This document shows, one piece after another, positions 1 to 12,095 of a DNA stretch of 64,000 nt. A program made the position numbers and the translations under genes. The DNA is from Turbatrix aceti. Lineage: Eukaryota; Nematoda; Chromadorea; Rhabditida; Panagrolaimidae. Position 1 is the stretch's first letter; each line of letters begins with the position of its first letter. The stretch lies in NCBI GenBank assembly GCA_963969345.1, contig OZ017770.1, positions 7,883,246 to 7,947,245 of the forward strand. Reading direction: 5' to 3'. The notes below the pieces were generated by a model. That model did no database searches and had not been told where the DNA came from. It saw only the letters and a program-made list of their open reading frames with translations.

Positions 1-879
1 GATGAATCGTCATTGGAGCCGGATTCACCGCTGTCCGATCCATAAGAATAATAGTAGTAGTTGTTGTAATTGTTTCCAGAACTCTCATCAGAATTTGAAT
101 TTTGATTGTTTCCATACCAGTAATAATTGTTGTTACTGTAGCCGTTGTAATTGTTGCTACTGCTACCACTATGACCGTTGCTGTGACCGTGATCGTTGTT
201 GTCACTGTGACCGTGGTTGTTGCTGCTGCTGTGTCCATTGTAGTTGTTGCTGTAGCTGTTGCTGCCGTAATAGTTAAAGTACCAGTCATTGTTGTACGAT
301 GGCCAGTAGTCATCATCGTCGTTGTACCAACTATCCGAGTTGCTTTCATAATTTTTGTTTTCATTTCTGTAGTTTTCCTCATTTTCATCTTCTTCTTCTT
401 CCTCCTCTTCTTCAGCAGATTCAACAGCTTCTTCGTTGTACTCTTCAGCAAGTTCAAGGTAGTACGCAGCCTTTTCTTCCGCTTCTTCGGCCTTTTCTTC
501 ATCGGCAGTTGCGTCGCGGCGAGTACGGATAACTGAGCTCTTGGAGGTGACGTTGTTGCACATGTTTGATGAACAGTAACACGTTTTCATCATGTTGATG
601 TAGTCGTATTCGCAACCGTTGTTCGCCGCTGAGTTTGAGCACGTTCGGGATTCTTTGACCGTAGATGACGAACCGAGCGGAGAAACTGGAAATAAAATGA
701 ATGGTTGTTTTGTCGCCAAGAACGGCAACTTACCGGAAACACAATATCTACCCTCGCACTTGCGATTTGCATCCCTCACGAGTGTCGTCGCAAGAATAAC
801 AAGTCGTCATCCGGGGTTTGGCAGCGGCAAAGCTCAGATAAAAAACTGCCAACAGGAGACAAGTGGTAGTAGCCCGCAT
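1..879 (-). CDS. Secreted Ly6/three-finger-type protein with low-complexity tail (3' end outside window; internal frame break)
   Basis: Exons 734-879 and 1-685 (48-base intron). The start ATG at 877-879 opens a signal peptide (MRATTTCLLLAVFYLSFAAA). The N-terminal module has ten cysteines in Ly6/uPAR-like order: C-x2-C near MTTCYSC, then GC, CEGRYC, RTC, GC, and a closing CYC-x4-C-N. After a basic RTRR site the protein becomes acidic (Glu/Asp runs, with AEEYNEEAVESAEEEE) and then Asn/Tyr/Ser/Gly/His-rich up to the window edge, with no stop seen. Odd: between the third cysteine (GCKSQV) and CEGRYC the reading frame shifts; the first frame reaches TAG at 748-750 while the cysteine pattern and splice phase continue in the other frame. 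A lost GT dinucleotide near 755-760 would explain it, so this is either an assembly error or a broken gene. Function unknown; known Ly6 proteins are often surface or secreted ligands. It lies downstream of sec-3 on the same strand. Confidence 0.7.
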
Positions 880-1207
880 GATTTGCCGTGAGACTGAATG
901 CACCTCACCCTTTTCCAGCCGCCTTATATCTAAACGTATCAAAGCATGAGTAACCCCGCCTGTATAATCCCTACGGAACTGTTTCAGCCAATTTACTAAT
1001 AATATGATCAACTATACTCTTTTTTGAGGGATGTTGTTTGTCTGGTACAAAAAAAATCAACCGAGGCCCGGTGAAGAAAAAAAAGGAAAATCGTTGTGTA
1101 ATCCAAATAAAAAAAAATAATGAATCATACCGTGATTAATCAGATTCATTTAACTTATAACAATAATTTACACATTTAAATAAAAATCTGCCGCAGGGCA
1201 AAAAAAA
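880..1207. other. Intergenic, upstream of the Ly6-like gene
   Basis: No coding exon seen. It holds the likely core promoter of the Ly6-like gene near its right-hand exon and the 3' UTR region of sec-3. Much of 1030-1200 is A-rich. Confidence 0.6.
924..929 (-). promoter_or_regulatory. TATA-like box of the Ly6-like gene
   Basis: On the minus strand the motif GATATAAGGC lies about 45 bases upstream of the ATG at 877-879, leaving room for a start site and a very short leader. Unlike many neighbours, this gene shows no splice-acceptor motif just before its ATG. The role is inferred from position only. Confidence 0.35.
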
Positions 1208-4150
1208 TCAATAATTAGCTTGTTGTCGGGCAATTTCAGAGAAAAAGCCAAGCACGTCTGTGATGGAGACTTCGAGATTCGTACGGTAGTTGGGATAACA
1301 AGTGCTGATTTGTTGTTGATAGTATTTCAGCTGTTTTAGAAATTCGTCCTAAAAATTTTTTTTAGAGTTCGTTGATTTTGATTTGCTCTTTGAATCGTAA
1401 TTTAGTATGATTAATTGGTAACTAAAACAAGCGCGTCTAACTAAAAATAGGATAATCTATTTTATTTAGTTAACGATGGTCGGACTTGGACAGTACCAAC
1501 GGAGCAAAAATCAAATGAAAAAAAAACCAACCTGCATTTCGCGCCAAACGACCTGCAGCAGCGAATCGTCGTCGAGGTGTTTTTCGATCTTGCGATAGAG
1601 GCTTTCGAGCCCCTTTTTGACCTCTTTCGGCGGATATGCAGCAATGACCTTTTTTAGCTCGGTTCGAGAAAACTGCTGCTGATAGCCAATCTCCTCTGGC
1701 TTGATCCCGCTTTCAATGGCCCGAGTGATTTGTTCGAAGAAGACTTGAATGCGTTCCAGTGGCTTGCCCATGTACTCGTGAACGTAACTCGTGATTTCCG
1801 ATTTGTACGTTTTCTTTGTCTCGTCTCGGTACTGATCGAGGACCGGGACTTTCAGTTCTAGTAGACAGACTGAAAAAAAATATGATCAAATATGAATATG
1901 AGTATTTAAGTGTACTTACGATACAACCGATGATAATTCTGAAACTTTACAACAGAAGCCGGTGGCTTCGAGCTGTTTTCTGCGGATTTGTCGATGCAGC
2001 ATCTCACAGCGTCAAAAAGAGTGAAATACCATTTTTCGAGCTCTGTACGTCGTTCGCAGCCAACAAATATCTTTTCAGAGCTATTGATGAGTTGCTTGAA
2101 TTGCTCGATGCATGGCAGGATACCTGATTTGGACCGTTTCTGGATGCGATAGTTTCGGATATCGCTGGCGTAGGAATCCTGAAAAAAAATTATCCCGTTT
2201 GCAAAAAAGAAAAAAAAAGCTTACGATAAGCCGATCTACGTGCTGCTTGACACAAAGACGGACAAGCGCCTGGTAGTTGAAGGGCTGGCTGGTCGATACT
2301 TGGTCGTGATGGGTGCTCCATTTCTTCAGCAATTCGGCGAAAAGCTGCATTATTGTCCTAAAAAAAATTTAATTCATCGTTTTTGTTCGCTACTGCTACA
2401 AAAACATACAGATCATTTCTGGCAGCGCAAACATTGATGAAATGCATGACGTCGTTGAAAGGCTCGAAAATCTGTTCGAGCACTTTGCCGAGTTGTTGCT
2501 TCGACGGTGATTGATCGTCGATTTTAAAAAACTTGGTGCAAAACTTGCTTTCGGCGTCGACAATGTTTCTGGTGTTTCCCATGACGACTTCTAGGCACTT
2601 CATGTACGACTGATCCTCCGCGGTAAAGTCCACGGTCTCCCTGCGTTCGTTGAGCCTTCGCACCTCGGTGGTGAGCACGCCGAAGAATCGCTTGTACTCT
2701 CTGCTGTACATTTCCTTGACTCGCAGGATGTAGCGATTCAACACGTCTTGAAACTTGTTCGGCCGAGCACTTCTGAGCCAGTGCACGAGTTCAAAAAAAG
2801 GCTGCAGAGCACGGTAGCGCTGGGTTTGGATTTGAAAGGTGTGAGAGTCAGGCGGGGATTCTTCGACCATAGAAGACATGTTATCGAAAAGCTTTAACAG
2901 GTGGCAGGAGAGAATGTCGATAAAGTGGACTCGAATTTCTTCGAGCTGCAGTTGTTTTTCCTGATAAGCCTGCATCGAGCTCAGACTCGTCTTCGTTTTG
3001 AAGAAGTTGTCCATCGCGTAGACAGCAGCCCTGCAGTCCTCAATGTTCTTCAAGTCCGACAGCCTCGGGCTCTGCAGCGATTGAACGTTCTGCCTTTCGA
3101 GAGATTTTATAAGGTTGACAAAATCTTCAAGCTCGGTCATCAGTCGGGCAGTGTTCCTCCTTTCTACGCTGCAGAGAGTGTCTTTTTCTTCGATGAGTTC
3201 TACCGTGTCGCGGACAAACTGAAAAACACAGAAACTCTCAAATTATCAAAAGATAGAAATAAACGAACGTGTAGCTGATTATCCAAGCCATTGAGTTGCT
3301 CCTCAAGCTCATTCACCTGTCCCAAAGCGTCGTCCATCAAGTTGATCAGGCTGAACACGGCGTGCTCGTTGCCCATAATGCTCTGGATATTAGCGCCATC
3401 TAGTTCGGAGAGCCGCTCATTCAGACGCCGTTGGAATTCTTTTGCCTGTCCGACGGTGAGATCGACTTTGTCGAGGAGACTGACAAAATCCTGCTCTTCC
3501 TTGGCGCTGATCGGCATCTTTTCGGTGATTACCGCTTCGGTCTCTTCTACCGTCTGGTTGACAGGAGTGTGCTCGACGGGAAGGGTGATGTTGACAAATT
3601 CGGGCTTGTGCTTTGGCATGTACTTCTCAGCCAGCTGAAAAACAGAAGTAACGATCAAATCAAAACGAGTCGGAAGAAGGAAACCAACATTATAAAGCAG
3701 CCGGATGAACTTGACTTTCTCATCGTAAGAATTTGAAACCAAGATATAGATGCTGTCACGGATTTTAATTTGAAAATCAGCGGTTTGCTAAAAAAACCTT
3801 GGGTTAAAGTGCCTGACCCGGAAGGAAGAGGACAAACACAAACCTTCCGAGGATTCAATCCGTCCACATACTGCACCTCACGCAGAGAAAATGTATCACT
3901 CATTTTAACCTGGATAGCTGGATCGCCTTTGATGACGTGAAGCTTCACGCTAATCGGCTGCTGAGTGGTCACTGAAATGTACCGAGACATGATACCAAAA
4001 CTAAAAAACATAAAATCACATACGTGTAATGCAGAGAAACTTATTATCCTTGCGATTCTTTTGCTGGGCCACTGCAGCCACAAAGACAATGTCCAGGACT
4101 CTTTCATTGTCTGTTGAGAACAGAGTATCCTGCACAAACTTACAATTCAT
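1208..4150 (-). CDS. sec-3: Exocyst complex component SEC3 (EXOC1)
   Basis: Nine exons: 4024-4150, 3844-3971, 3689-3787, 3269-3634, 2410-3218, 2225-2357, 1920-2178, 1532-1869, 1208-1348; phases agree and the product is 799 residues (human EXOC1 is near 890). The exocyst tethers secretory vesicles to the plasma membrane, and SEC3 binds phosphoinositides and Rho-type GTPases through its N-terminus. The N-terminus matches the SEC3 PH-like domain: FSTDNERVLDIVFVAA, then KFLCITLTTQQPISVKL, then the SYDEKVKFIRLLYN strand/helix. A coiled-coil region follows (KEFQRRLNERLSELDG, NELEEQLNGLD). The C-terminus is the most diagnostic part: YPPKEVKKGLESLYRKIEKH, LLQVVWREMQDEF and LGFFSEIARQ align residue by residue with EXOC1. 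The start at 4148-4150 was chosen because it puts FSTDNERV at the same distance from the N-terminus as in EXOC1. It shares a 230-base divergent promoter region with the RCC1L-like gene. Confidence 0.95.
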
Positions 4151-4380
4151 TGCGAAGGCAGACCGGAGGGATTGAAGATCATTCGCCGCTTGAAAGCAGC
4201 AACGGCGAAGCCCAGACAATCAACGATCGCAATTCCAAAGTTTTTGTCATTCCGATGCTCTTGACGCGAAAAAGTTTAGTGTTTTTTGTTTTCCTTTGCC
4301 TTATGTACATCTCAACCGACATGCTGTTTTTGTTATCGGTCTACTTTGAATCTCGAGTGTAGTCTGTTTTTCTTTATATC
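4151..4380. promoter_or_regulatory. Divergent promoter region between sec-3 and the RCC1L-like gene
   Basis: The two start codons are 230 bases apart and face away from each other, so both promoters must lie here or in the 5' UTRs. I see no clear TATA box. Reading frames that cross it on either strand have no recognisable protein features. Confidence 0.6.
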
Positions 4381-5849
4381 ATGTTGATGTACCGGAATTT
4401 GTTAGCTAAAAAGAATTATCTATCAGTCGGCAAGCGTTGGGGTAAGTTGAAGGAGCTTTCGGGTTTTATTTCTTACATTTGAATATTTTTTTTTCAGTTT
4501 CCGATTCCGAAGTCCCAGATGCGAGGAAGCACGTCAAAACCGTTGACAACAGAAATCTCAGGGTTTCTCGTGCAGTCTATGGCTGCGGTTTGACCAAAAC
4601 AGGCAGCTTGGCGATCCGAGGAGTCGTGGAAAACCCAAATTATCCGCAGTCTGTGAGCCGACCTCTTCGAATTCCCTTCTGCAACGGCAAGAACATCAAA
4701 AAGATTGCTGCCGGCTTTGGATTCTCTCTTTTTGCGTCGTCAAAGAAGCTTTATGGATCAGGATTGAATAATTTTCACCAAATCGGTGGTAGCGCCAACA
4801 GAAATCAAAATCGGTTGGTTTTTATTTTTTGCCTTGCGTGTTTTTGGATAACGTTTATTCGTTTCAGCAATGATCTTTATCACATTGGTGGCAAACACAT
4901 TCCTCTTCCGGGTGTCTCAGGGGAAGACAGAATTGTTGACCTGAGTGCTGGAAGGCTGCACTCCCTTGTGGCACTTCAGGACCGCGTTTATGCCTTTGGT
5001 GACAATTCTCATGGCCAGTGCGGCCAAAACCCCGAAGAGCACCCCTTCGTCACCCATACGAACAAAATGTCAGAGCTTCGGTGCGTTGATCTTCCGATCC
5101 GGTCCTCGATTAAGAAAGTTCACTGCTCGTATGACACGTCGTTTGTCCTGACAACAGATGGCAAGCTGTTTTCCTTCGGACTGGCTGCTGACGGCCAGAC
5201 GGGAACTGGAGTTCTCGGATCACAGTGGAAGCCTACCGAAGTCTCCGGGGACGTTGCCGGCGAGGATATCGTCGACGTCGGTGGTCACGCTGATACGCTT
5301 TTGGCTGTTAACAGAAAAGGTGCGTTTTTATTTTTTTGTTCGTTCAAGCTTTCATTTTTGTCATTCATTCCAGGTGATCTCTTTTGCTGGGGTTTGAACG
5401 AATACGGCCAGTTCAAACTGCTCTCGGACGACATCCAGCTCAACTACCCCCGACATTTGAAGATCAACACGGGCAGCATTGTCTCTGTCGCAGCGACGGG
5501 CTCGTCATGCGGTGTTGTGGATTCTGAAGGACGCGTCTTCACCTGGGGCGCTCAAATCCTCGGCATGGGCCCTGAAATTGAGCACCTCGACCGACCGACG
5601 CTCCTGGACCCTCCACTCTTTGGCACTGCCAGCAATGAGGATTCCGCGGTCGTCAAAATCACCAGCAGCCCCTTTGCTTTTGGCGCGCTCACGGCATCTC
5701 GTAATCTCTTTGTCTGGGGCACGAATCGCTTTGGAACCCTCGGACTTGGCCACTCTGACGACCAGTATTTTCCCTTCCAAGTTTTTATCCCAGAACAGAT
5801 CAAGGACTTTTCAATTGGACCAGATCATTCCATTTACCTCACAAAATAG
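4381..5849 (+). CDS. RCC1L/WBSCR16-like mitochondrial RCC1-repeat protein
   Basis: Exons 4381-4441, 4498-4813, 4868-5319 and 5374-5849 give 434 residues, close to human RCC1L (464). The first exon encodes MLMYRNLLAKKNYLSVGKRW, basic and without acids, as expected of a mitochondrial targeting sequence. The rest forms RCC1-type beta-propeller blades, visible as repeats of A-G-x-x-H/F-S-x-x-L followed by G-x-N-x-x-G-Q: YGSGLNNFHQIGG, YAFGDNSHGQCGQ, FSFGLAADGQTGTG, FCWGLNEYGQF, FVWGTNRFGTLGLG. RCC1L family members act in mitochondria, where human RCC1L is linked to mitoribosome assembly and OPA1; that role is inferred here from similarity. Both middle introns (4814-4867 and 5320-5373) are 54 bases with no in-frame stop, so retention would add 18 residues rather than truncate. 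The 3' end converges on the BAIAP3-like gene, with 77 bases between the stop codons. Confidence 0.88.
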
Positions 5850-5872
5850 TTGTTTGTTTGTTGTTGACTTGC

Positions 5873-5878
5873 TTTATT
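5873..5878 (-). terminator. Poly(A) signal AATAAA for the BAIAP3-like gene
   Basis: AATAAA on the minus strand about 50 bases past the stop at 5927-5929. It sits only about 25 bases from the RCC1L-like stop codon (5849), so the 3' UTRs of the two convergent genes probably overlap. Confidence 0.6.
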
Positions 5879-5926
5879 TCTTAAAACGACCGATTACATG
5901 GCTCATTACATTTGTTTGTTGATTTT

Positions 5927-8900
5927 TTAATAGGTTGTGTTAAGTGAACGCATAAATTCTTGTGCATCTTTGTCCTCTTTTCTGCTGCTCAAAACAGTCA
6001 TTATATCTTGTGCTGAAACAAAAGGTTCATTACGGAAAATTTGTTATGTCAAACAAAACTTACGATTGTGCTGGGGGTGGATTAGAACGAGATTGAACTG
6101 CCGCAGGGTGTTGGCGACACCTGCCGTGCCGAATCCAGGTACTTCCGCCAACTCCAAAAATGCTTCACCGGCAAAGTCGTTTGACCTGAGAAAGTCGTGA
6201 TCCATTACGATGAAATGAACCATTGCACTTGGGGCTACTTTGGACGGAATTTGGAATTCAAAAGTTTCGTCAAAAATTGGATTCAGCGTTTTGCTGACAA
6301 CTTTTGTTCGAACGACGGGCTGCGTAGAGTAGCGCATGCGGGGTACGAGCTCGATGATGACAAATGGATCTGAGAGGCCGTTGGAGTCCAGCGGGATGAT
6401 CTGCTTGGCACCAATCACTGTAAAACATTTATTAAAAATCCAAAAATTTATATTTCGCTTACCATCAACGATCAAAGTTTGCAAATTTGAGTTGTAGTAA
6501 GCTCGAACGTTGAGAATACCGTATTTACACTCGGCGACGTCGTTCTAAAATTTTTTTGAATTTTCAGAGAGCATTTAAAATGTAAAATCTTACCTGTTCT
6601 TGCAACAAATCACGGTAATACTGCTCAATTAAATTGATAGTCGTCATTTGGTTCAGCGATAGTTTTTTGACAAATGACTGCAAAATTTAATTAATTGATT
6701 GATTAATTAATTAATTACCTGTACAGGTAAATATTTAAATTTTCAAAACTCACCTTATGGGCTGGAATAGAGTCAAATGTCTCAAGCGCAATGCCCTTGC
6801 CTCCGGCGTGGAAAAAGTCTTTGAGAATATTCCACGCTTCGTTCAATCGGTGGTAGAACGACGGCTCGAGTCCTTCGTTTTCACTCACACACTCCTCAAA
6901 GAGCTGAAGCAGCACCGAAACCTGGCTGTGCATGATTCGAACAAAATTTCGATGCAGAAGTGTGCGATGGACCGCAGAGAGCTCGGCATCCAGCATGTCG
7001 ACCAGCGGCTTCAGCGATTGCTCCACCGGACACGCTGCAGGGCTCCAGGCAAGGTGAAAGACGTGCTTTTTGAGTTGCACGAGCTGTCTTCGAACCATTC
7101 TGTCGATTGCACTCTCGATCTGTTCGTTTACAAATTTTTCGCATACATCAAGGTTCTTTTCTATGCTTAACTGAAATGACGCGTTTTTGTAGTGATGTTT
7201 TTCGAATTTATCGGTCAGTTCGTCCAGGTGAAGTTTGTCCAAAATAGCAAGACTTCGCCGCACTTGCTCCGCGTTGTTGATGGTTGAACAAAACTGAAAA
7301 ACATCATGCGCTCTTTTATTTTTATTTTTTTTTGTGAAAACAACATACTACGTTGACTAGAGCAGGTGGTAAGAAGGATTCTAGTTCCCCACAGAAGCCA
7401 TCTGCAGCCAGCTGGGCCATGATTCGATCAACGTAGAATTCGACGATTTTTGTGATGCATAAGACAAGCTTTTCGGTTAGATCAGCGCACAATTTGTCGT
7501 CTTTGACAATGGTTTTTTCCCAGACATTTACCATCTGCTCAATTATATGACAAATATCAACGTATGAACTGGTGTGTCGAATTTCGTTTCCCGGAATCTG
7601 AATTTGTGCATCAAGCTGACAGGCCAACTCGACACGTGCAAAGGCTTTGTTTCGCGCGACGTCTAGCCATTTGCTAATGACTCGGTCGAAGGCACCGTCC
7701 CACTCCAAGGCATCCATTTTATACTTTTGTTTCGGTAGTTTGAATTTTCGAAAATCATTAATAGCAAAGTGTACCCTGATTATGGTATTCAGTGCATCAA
7801 CGTCATCTGGCACGTTCATTAGCTAAAAGTTTGACTCACATGAGCTTATATTAGTTCAACCAACAATCGACCAACCTTTCCCTTCAGGTCGCTTTTCTTT
7901 TCACTCATCATTTCCGAGCAAATGTACTCGTGCACCAGACAGTCGAATTCTTTATATACAATGGCGAACGAATCTATGTTGAGCAGTCTCTTGAACACCG
8001 GATCAAAGTAGTTTGCCTTCTGGCACGACGCCGTGATAGCATTTATAATAGAGTAGAGCTCTATGGCAGGTCTGGCATCGTCTTCGAACTTCTTGGCGTA
8101 CTCATTAAATTCGTTCGCGACGCTTTTCTAAAATAATGAGGTGACTTAGAAAAAAAGTATGTATGTACGTGAAAGAGAACTCACAACTAGAATCCTTTCG
8201 ATGTCGGGCTTTAAAGGACGAGAAAACGGCACACACTTGTTGTAAATTGCGCTTTCGTGCAGGAGCTTGAGACAGAGTATCATGGCTTCAAAAGAATCCA
8301 GTTGAACTCTTTTGGTGCTGGTTTGGCGATGTGTGTCGATAGCTTTCTTGCAGTGATCCACAAACTTGGTAAATGACTCTGCCAGCATGTCTTCTTCGCA
8401 CTTTTCCAATTTTAAAGGTGCCCATTTGTTAATCATTTTGTTCAAAATTTCGTGCAGAAAGTTGAAGGAAATGCCGATATTGAGCATGGCGCTGTAGGCA
8501 AGCCACTGACACATAATTTGATGCAAATCTGTGAGATCACCCTGAATGGCATGCTGATGGAGAATCGTGAGTGCTGCTTCCGGCAGGTTGCCCTGAAAGA
8601 AGCTAACGGGAGCTCCTGACATGCGTATTTCCTGAAGGGCAAATTGACGAATAAGCTCTATGTGCTGCTTGACGTCAAGCAGTTCGTCTTCCAGACCGGC
8701 GCGTTCTTCCTTGGTAGACAAAAAAAGGCGCAGACGAACACTGCCAGAGACGAGTGATTTATCGGAACGCTTTTCGAGTAGAAACCAATCTTCGCATCCC
8801 GTCGACGATAGGTCTTTTACTCTTATGGTCACGGATCCAAGAAAGTCATCAAGCAAGTCCTCGGAACCAGCCCTTGCGCTTTGCGTGACTTCTTTGAAGT

Positions 8901-10297
8901 ACCGTCCCAGGCCTTTGAGGCCGGAGATTTCATTGAGTGACGTCACAGCATCTATAACAGAGCGCTCGTCGTCATCATGATCCCTGCAAAACAACAAGAT
9001 TTAATTGGGGTTGCTGTTTGCTCGGCGAGGAGAAGTAAGTTAATTAGCCCGCTGGCAAAGCAATTTACCATATATCCAGGTGAAATTTGTCGTTGTTGAT
9101 GTCTTCAACCAGGAATTGAAACTTTTCATTCCACTTTGGGTTAAGTGTTTTCTTCTGCACTGATGAGGCTTTGATGAATTTCGCAGGAATGCCCTTGCTG
9201 TTGTTCTTCACTGCCCTCTTGGATGAACCCCCGATTTTTCGTCGAAACGAACCGCTAAAGCGATGAAGCATGCCTGCATGTCTCTGCAATCATAACCATC
9301 ACACATGCATGTAAAATACCTTTGTCAACTACCTGTTGCGTTTCCTTGATGGCAGGATTGCCAGGCGAAAGAGGGGGACTTTCTTCATCACTCTCCCTGT
9401 CTCTGTTGTTTTCCTCGACTTGAACACCCTCTTTACGTCTGGCTCCCGGAATGATGCCCATCATAGCGAAGGGATCGCTAAAGCCGTTTGCATCCTTGGC
9501 AATGAGGTCTCTTCCTTCTAGCAAGTGGACGTTAAGCAACACAACAGGAGGTTTTTCCCTTCGGGCTTTGTCCATCAATTTTTGATGCCAAAATTCATCA
9601 ATTTGGAATGCCGACTGTGCGTATTTTATCAACTGGGCTTCAGGAACGGGCGATGATTTGCCGACCTTATGCACAATGGTGTACAAAGCCTCGACGTATA
9701 AATCCTGCAAGAATTTTTTTTATGTATTCATATCTTGTTTTTTTTTCGAAATGAACGCTCACGTAAAGTGCTTCACGGTTTTCATTTATGGACAGCTTGA
9801 CGATTGTGAGTTGACTGGTGTCACCGGAGTTTTCGTCGTAATCAACCTGGTCGGCTTTGTTGAGTAACTGTTCAAAAAAGTAATCATCCGACGCTTGAAC
9901 TCTGCAAATTGAAGGGTTCCAACCTATTTTTAGAACAACTTTCTGGCTACTAGACATTTTTGCACCCCCCAAATTTATTAAAAGTACACGTTCATGCATT
10001 TTCCTCCAACGCAAAAGTAGAGTTTTCTATAAATGATTCTATTAAAAGTGAAACCAAAGACGTGAAGACGTGAGGGTGAAAAACAATATTCAAGAAAGGA
10101 CACAAAAAGTAGCTGTGAGAAAAAAGCTTTATAGTCTGTACAAGCAACACTGACAACTAACTATGTAAGTCCTGGTATGTTAAGCAAAAATATGAATGTA
10201 AAATTTTAATTTCTGGAAAAGCAATAAAGTCCAACGTTGAAAACAACAACACAACTTACCGCCGCATGAAACGACCCGTGCGCCGATGATGTTTCAT
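5927..10297 (-). CDS. BAIAP3/UNC13D-family C2-MUN-C2 exocytosis protein
   Basis: Twelve exons: 10260-10297, 9763-9901, 9333-9704, 9069-9283, 8185-8983, 7876-8127, 7349-7822, 6754-7293, 6594-6677, 6463-6544, 6064-6417, 5927-6012; 1144 residues (human BAIAP3 is about 1190). This family primes dense-core and lysosome-related vesicles by acting on SNAREs through the MUN domain. C2A starts near residue 112 with the Ca2+-loop motif AKDANGFSDPF and later LDIWDHDDDERSV followed by GLKGLGRYFKEV; the helical MHD/MUN region fills the middle; C2B near 978-1110 has LDSNGLSDPFVIIELVP and VMDHDFLRSNDFAGEA; the end (VLSSRKEDKDAQEFMRSL) matches the family tail. The last exon was found only by splice phase and this match. 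The tiny first exon (MKHHRRTGRFMR) fits by donor and phase. An in-frame ATG at 9955-9957 inside the first intron could give a shorter-leader form. Upstream exons may also exist. Confidence 0.92.
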
Positions 10298-12095
10298 TTT
10301 GTTAACAGCTTTTTTTTTTAAATATGCTTTGTTGGATACGCTACATTCTTTGACAAGCGGTAAAGAAAGTGAGTGAAGTTTATATCCACGAATGTGAATG
10401 TGAATGTGAATGTTGATCAGTCAGCCCACAACCATATCCAAAATACTGAATTATAAGGCAATGCAATACTAATAAGCACGCCGGAAGCGGTGAAAAAAGC
10501 CGCAAGCAGGGTGTCAGAAACGAAACAAAAATAAATGAATGAAGCTTTCTTTTTTTTACAAAAAAAAATGTTACGCTATAGGGGAGCTTACTCTGTTAAA
10601 AAAAAAGCAGTGCATAAGCGCTCCTCAAAGTTGCGCGTGAAATAAACCGCGGGTGCTTCGGATACCGCCCTTTTTTGCCAATAATTGAAATGCAAAAAAT
10701 TAGTTATGGAATCCAAAACACAGATTTTTTAAAAAGTCCTGAGAAATATTAGCATTAATTAGCCAAAGAACGACTTCCAAAAATTTGATCTTGTCGTATA
10801 ATGCCGTTAAAGGGCAATAAAAAAGTGTGTTTCTGGTGACAGCTGAGCGTGACTGCCACCTTGATGCCGCGTAGCCGCTGTGTTGTTATCAACTACAACA
10901 ACGCCAGCCGGCATGGGCATGCAAAAGGCAATGGATCAATTTCGTAGGATAATTAGATCTCGACGGGCGTCGATTTTAATTTTCTGCAACGACCTACATA
11001 GGATGGCTTTTTCTAACCAACTGCAAAATATGGGGTAGAAAATATGGAGTTCAATAGATCACGAACACTTTATTTTTTTATGCACAAAAGTAATGCTACT
11101 GATCATTGGCCCCTCTAAAATACAGAATACAAGAAAATTGAGCAAGTGAAGTTTTTGTATTTCGTAATCGTAAAAAATATATAACTCAAAAAAACTATGA
11201 ATGTGTTTTGTCATTTGTAAATTGATTTCCCTATGCACAAATAAACAGGTGAAGTTTTTGTGTCGTCAAGGAATGGAGGGGGTTCGAAAATTACCTATAA
11301 GTGTCGGTCAATAAAAAAGAAAAATTTCTATGGCATGATTCTTGAAATGTATGCTACGCGCGCGCAAAAATACATAAATAGCAAAAACAATGCAAATTTT
11401 CAAAAATTCAAAAAATATGTAAAAATAAAATAAAATGCAACTGATTATTTCAGAAAGTACTTAACTGGTTGTCAGGCTGTACTAATTTGTGCCCGCTCAC
11501 AATCATTAACCAAAATGTTATATGACTATTTTACAGCTGTCATCGTTGTTGTTGCAACGAATGCCGAGGCTGCGATTTATTTTGGACAGAAATAAACTTT
11601 CTTCTTGCAACCGTCCTAATTTAGCTCATTTAATGACCACGCAAAAAAAAACACAAATTTTTTGCCAGTTCTTACGCAAAAGCAAAAGCTAATAGTATTG
11701 CATTACGTAGGGTGTTTTTCATGGGATATAAGGAGGCAAAAATTGTCAGTATACTGAGTTGTCAAACAAACTGGTAAATTATTGCCAAAGCCGAGAAGGG
11801 GTTTTTAGAGACTCTTAAAAGGCGCTTGATATACTCCAGGCAAATGTTGCAGAATTTTATTTGTCCCAAAAACTTTGGAAAAAAAATGTATTTTTTTCTG
11901 CTATGTGTTGAGTGACACTAGTTTTTGAATAAATTATTAAAAAAATAGAGAGAATTCGGTGACGCGCAGCCCACTTTGCTTAGTTGTCACGCATTCGCTT
12001 TTAATATCTCGATATATCGAAAAATATTCTTTTTTGATGATGTACATCAAGAAAACAAAACAATAAAGATAAATTAACTAACTGTAAAAATATAC
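10298..12095. other. Non-coding stretch upstream of the BAIAP3-like gene
   Basis: AT-rich DNA with A/T homopolymers; no exon I can support. A short minus-strand frame at about 10865-10922 starting MPMPAGVVVVDN could be an exon, but I see no acceptor for it. A four-unit GAATGT tandem lies at 10390-10413. If the exons at 12-15 kb belong to the BAIAP3-like gene, this is an intron. Confidence 0.5.
10390..10413. repeat. Short tandem repeat (GAATGT)4
   Basis: Four perfect copies of the six-base unit GAATGT. Simple sequence, no function implied. Confidence 0.85.

Noticed and set aside
102..536. Plus-strand open frame of 144 codons, Val/Ile-rich
   Set aside because: Exact antisense of the Asn/Tyr/Ser-rich tail of the Ly6-like gene; composition is a mirror of GTT/GTN complements.
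2901..3736. Several plus-strand open frames over 100 codons
   Set aside because: Antisense to the large SEC3 exons, no domain.
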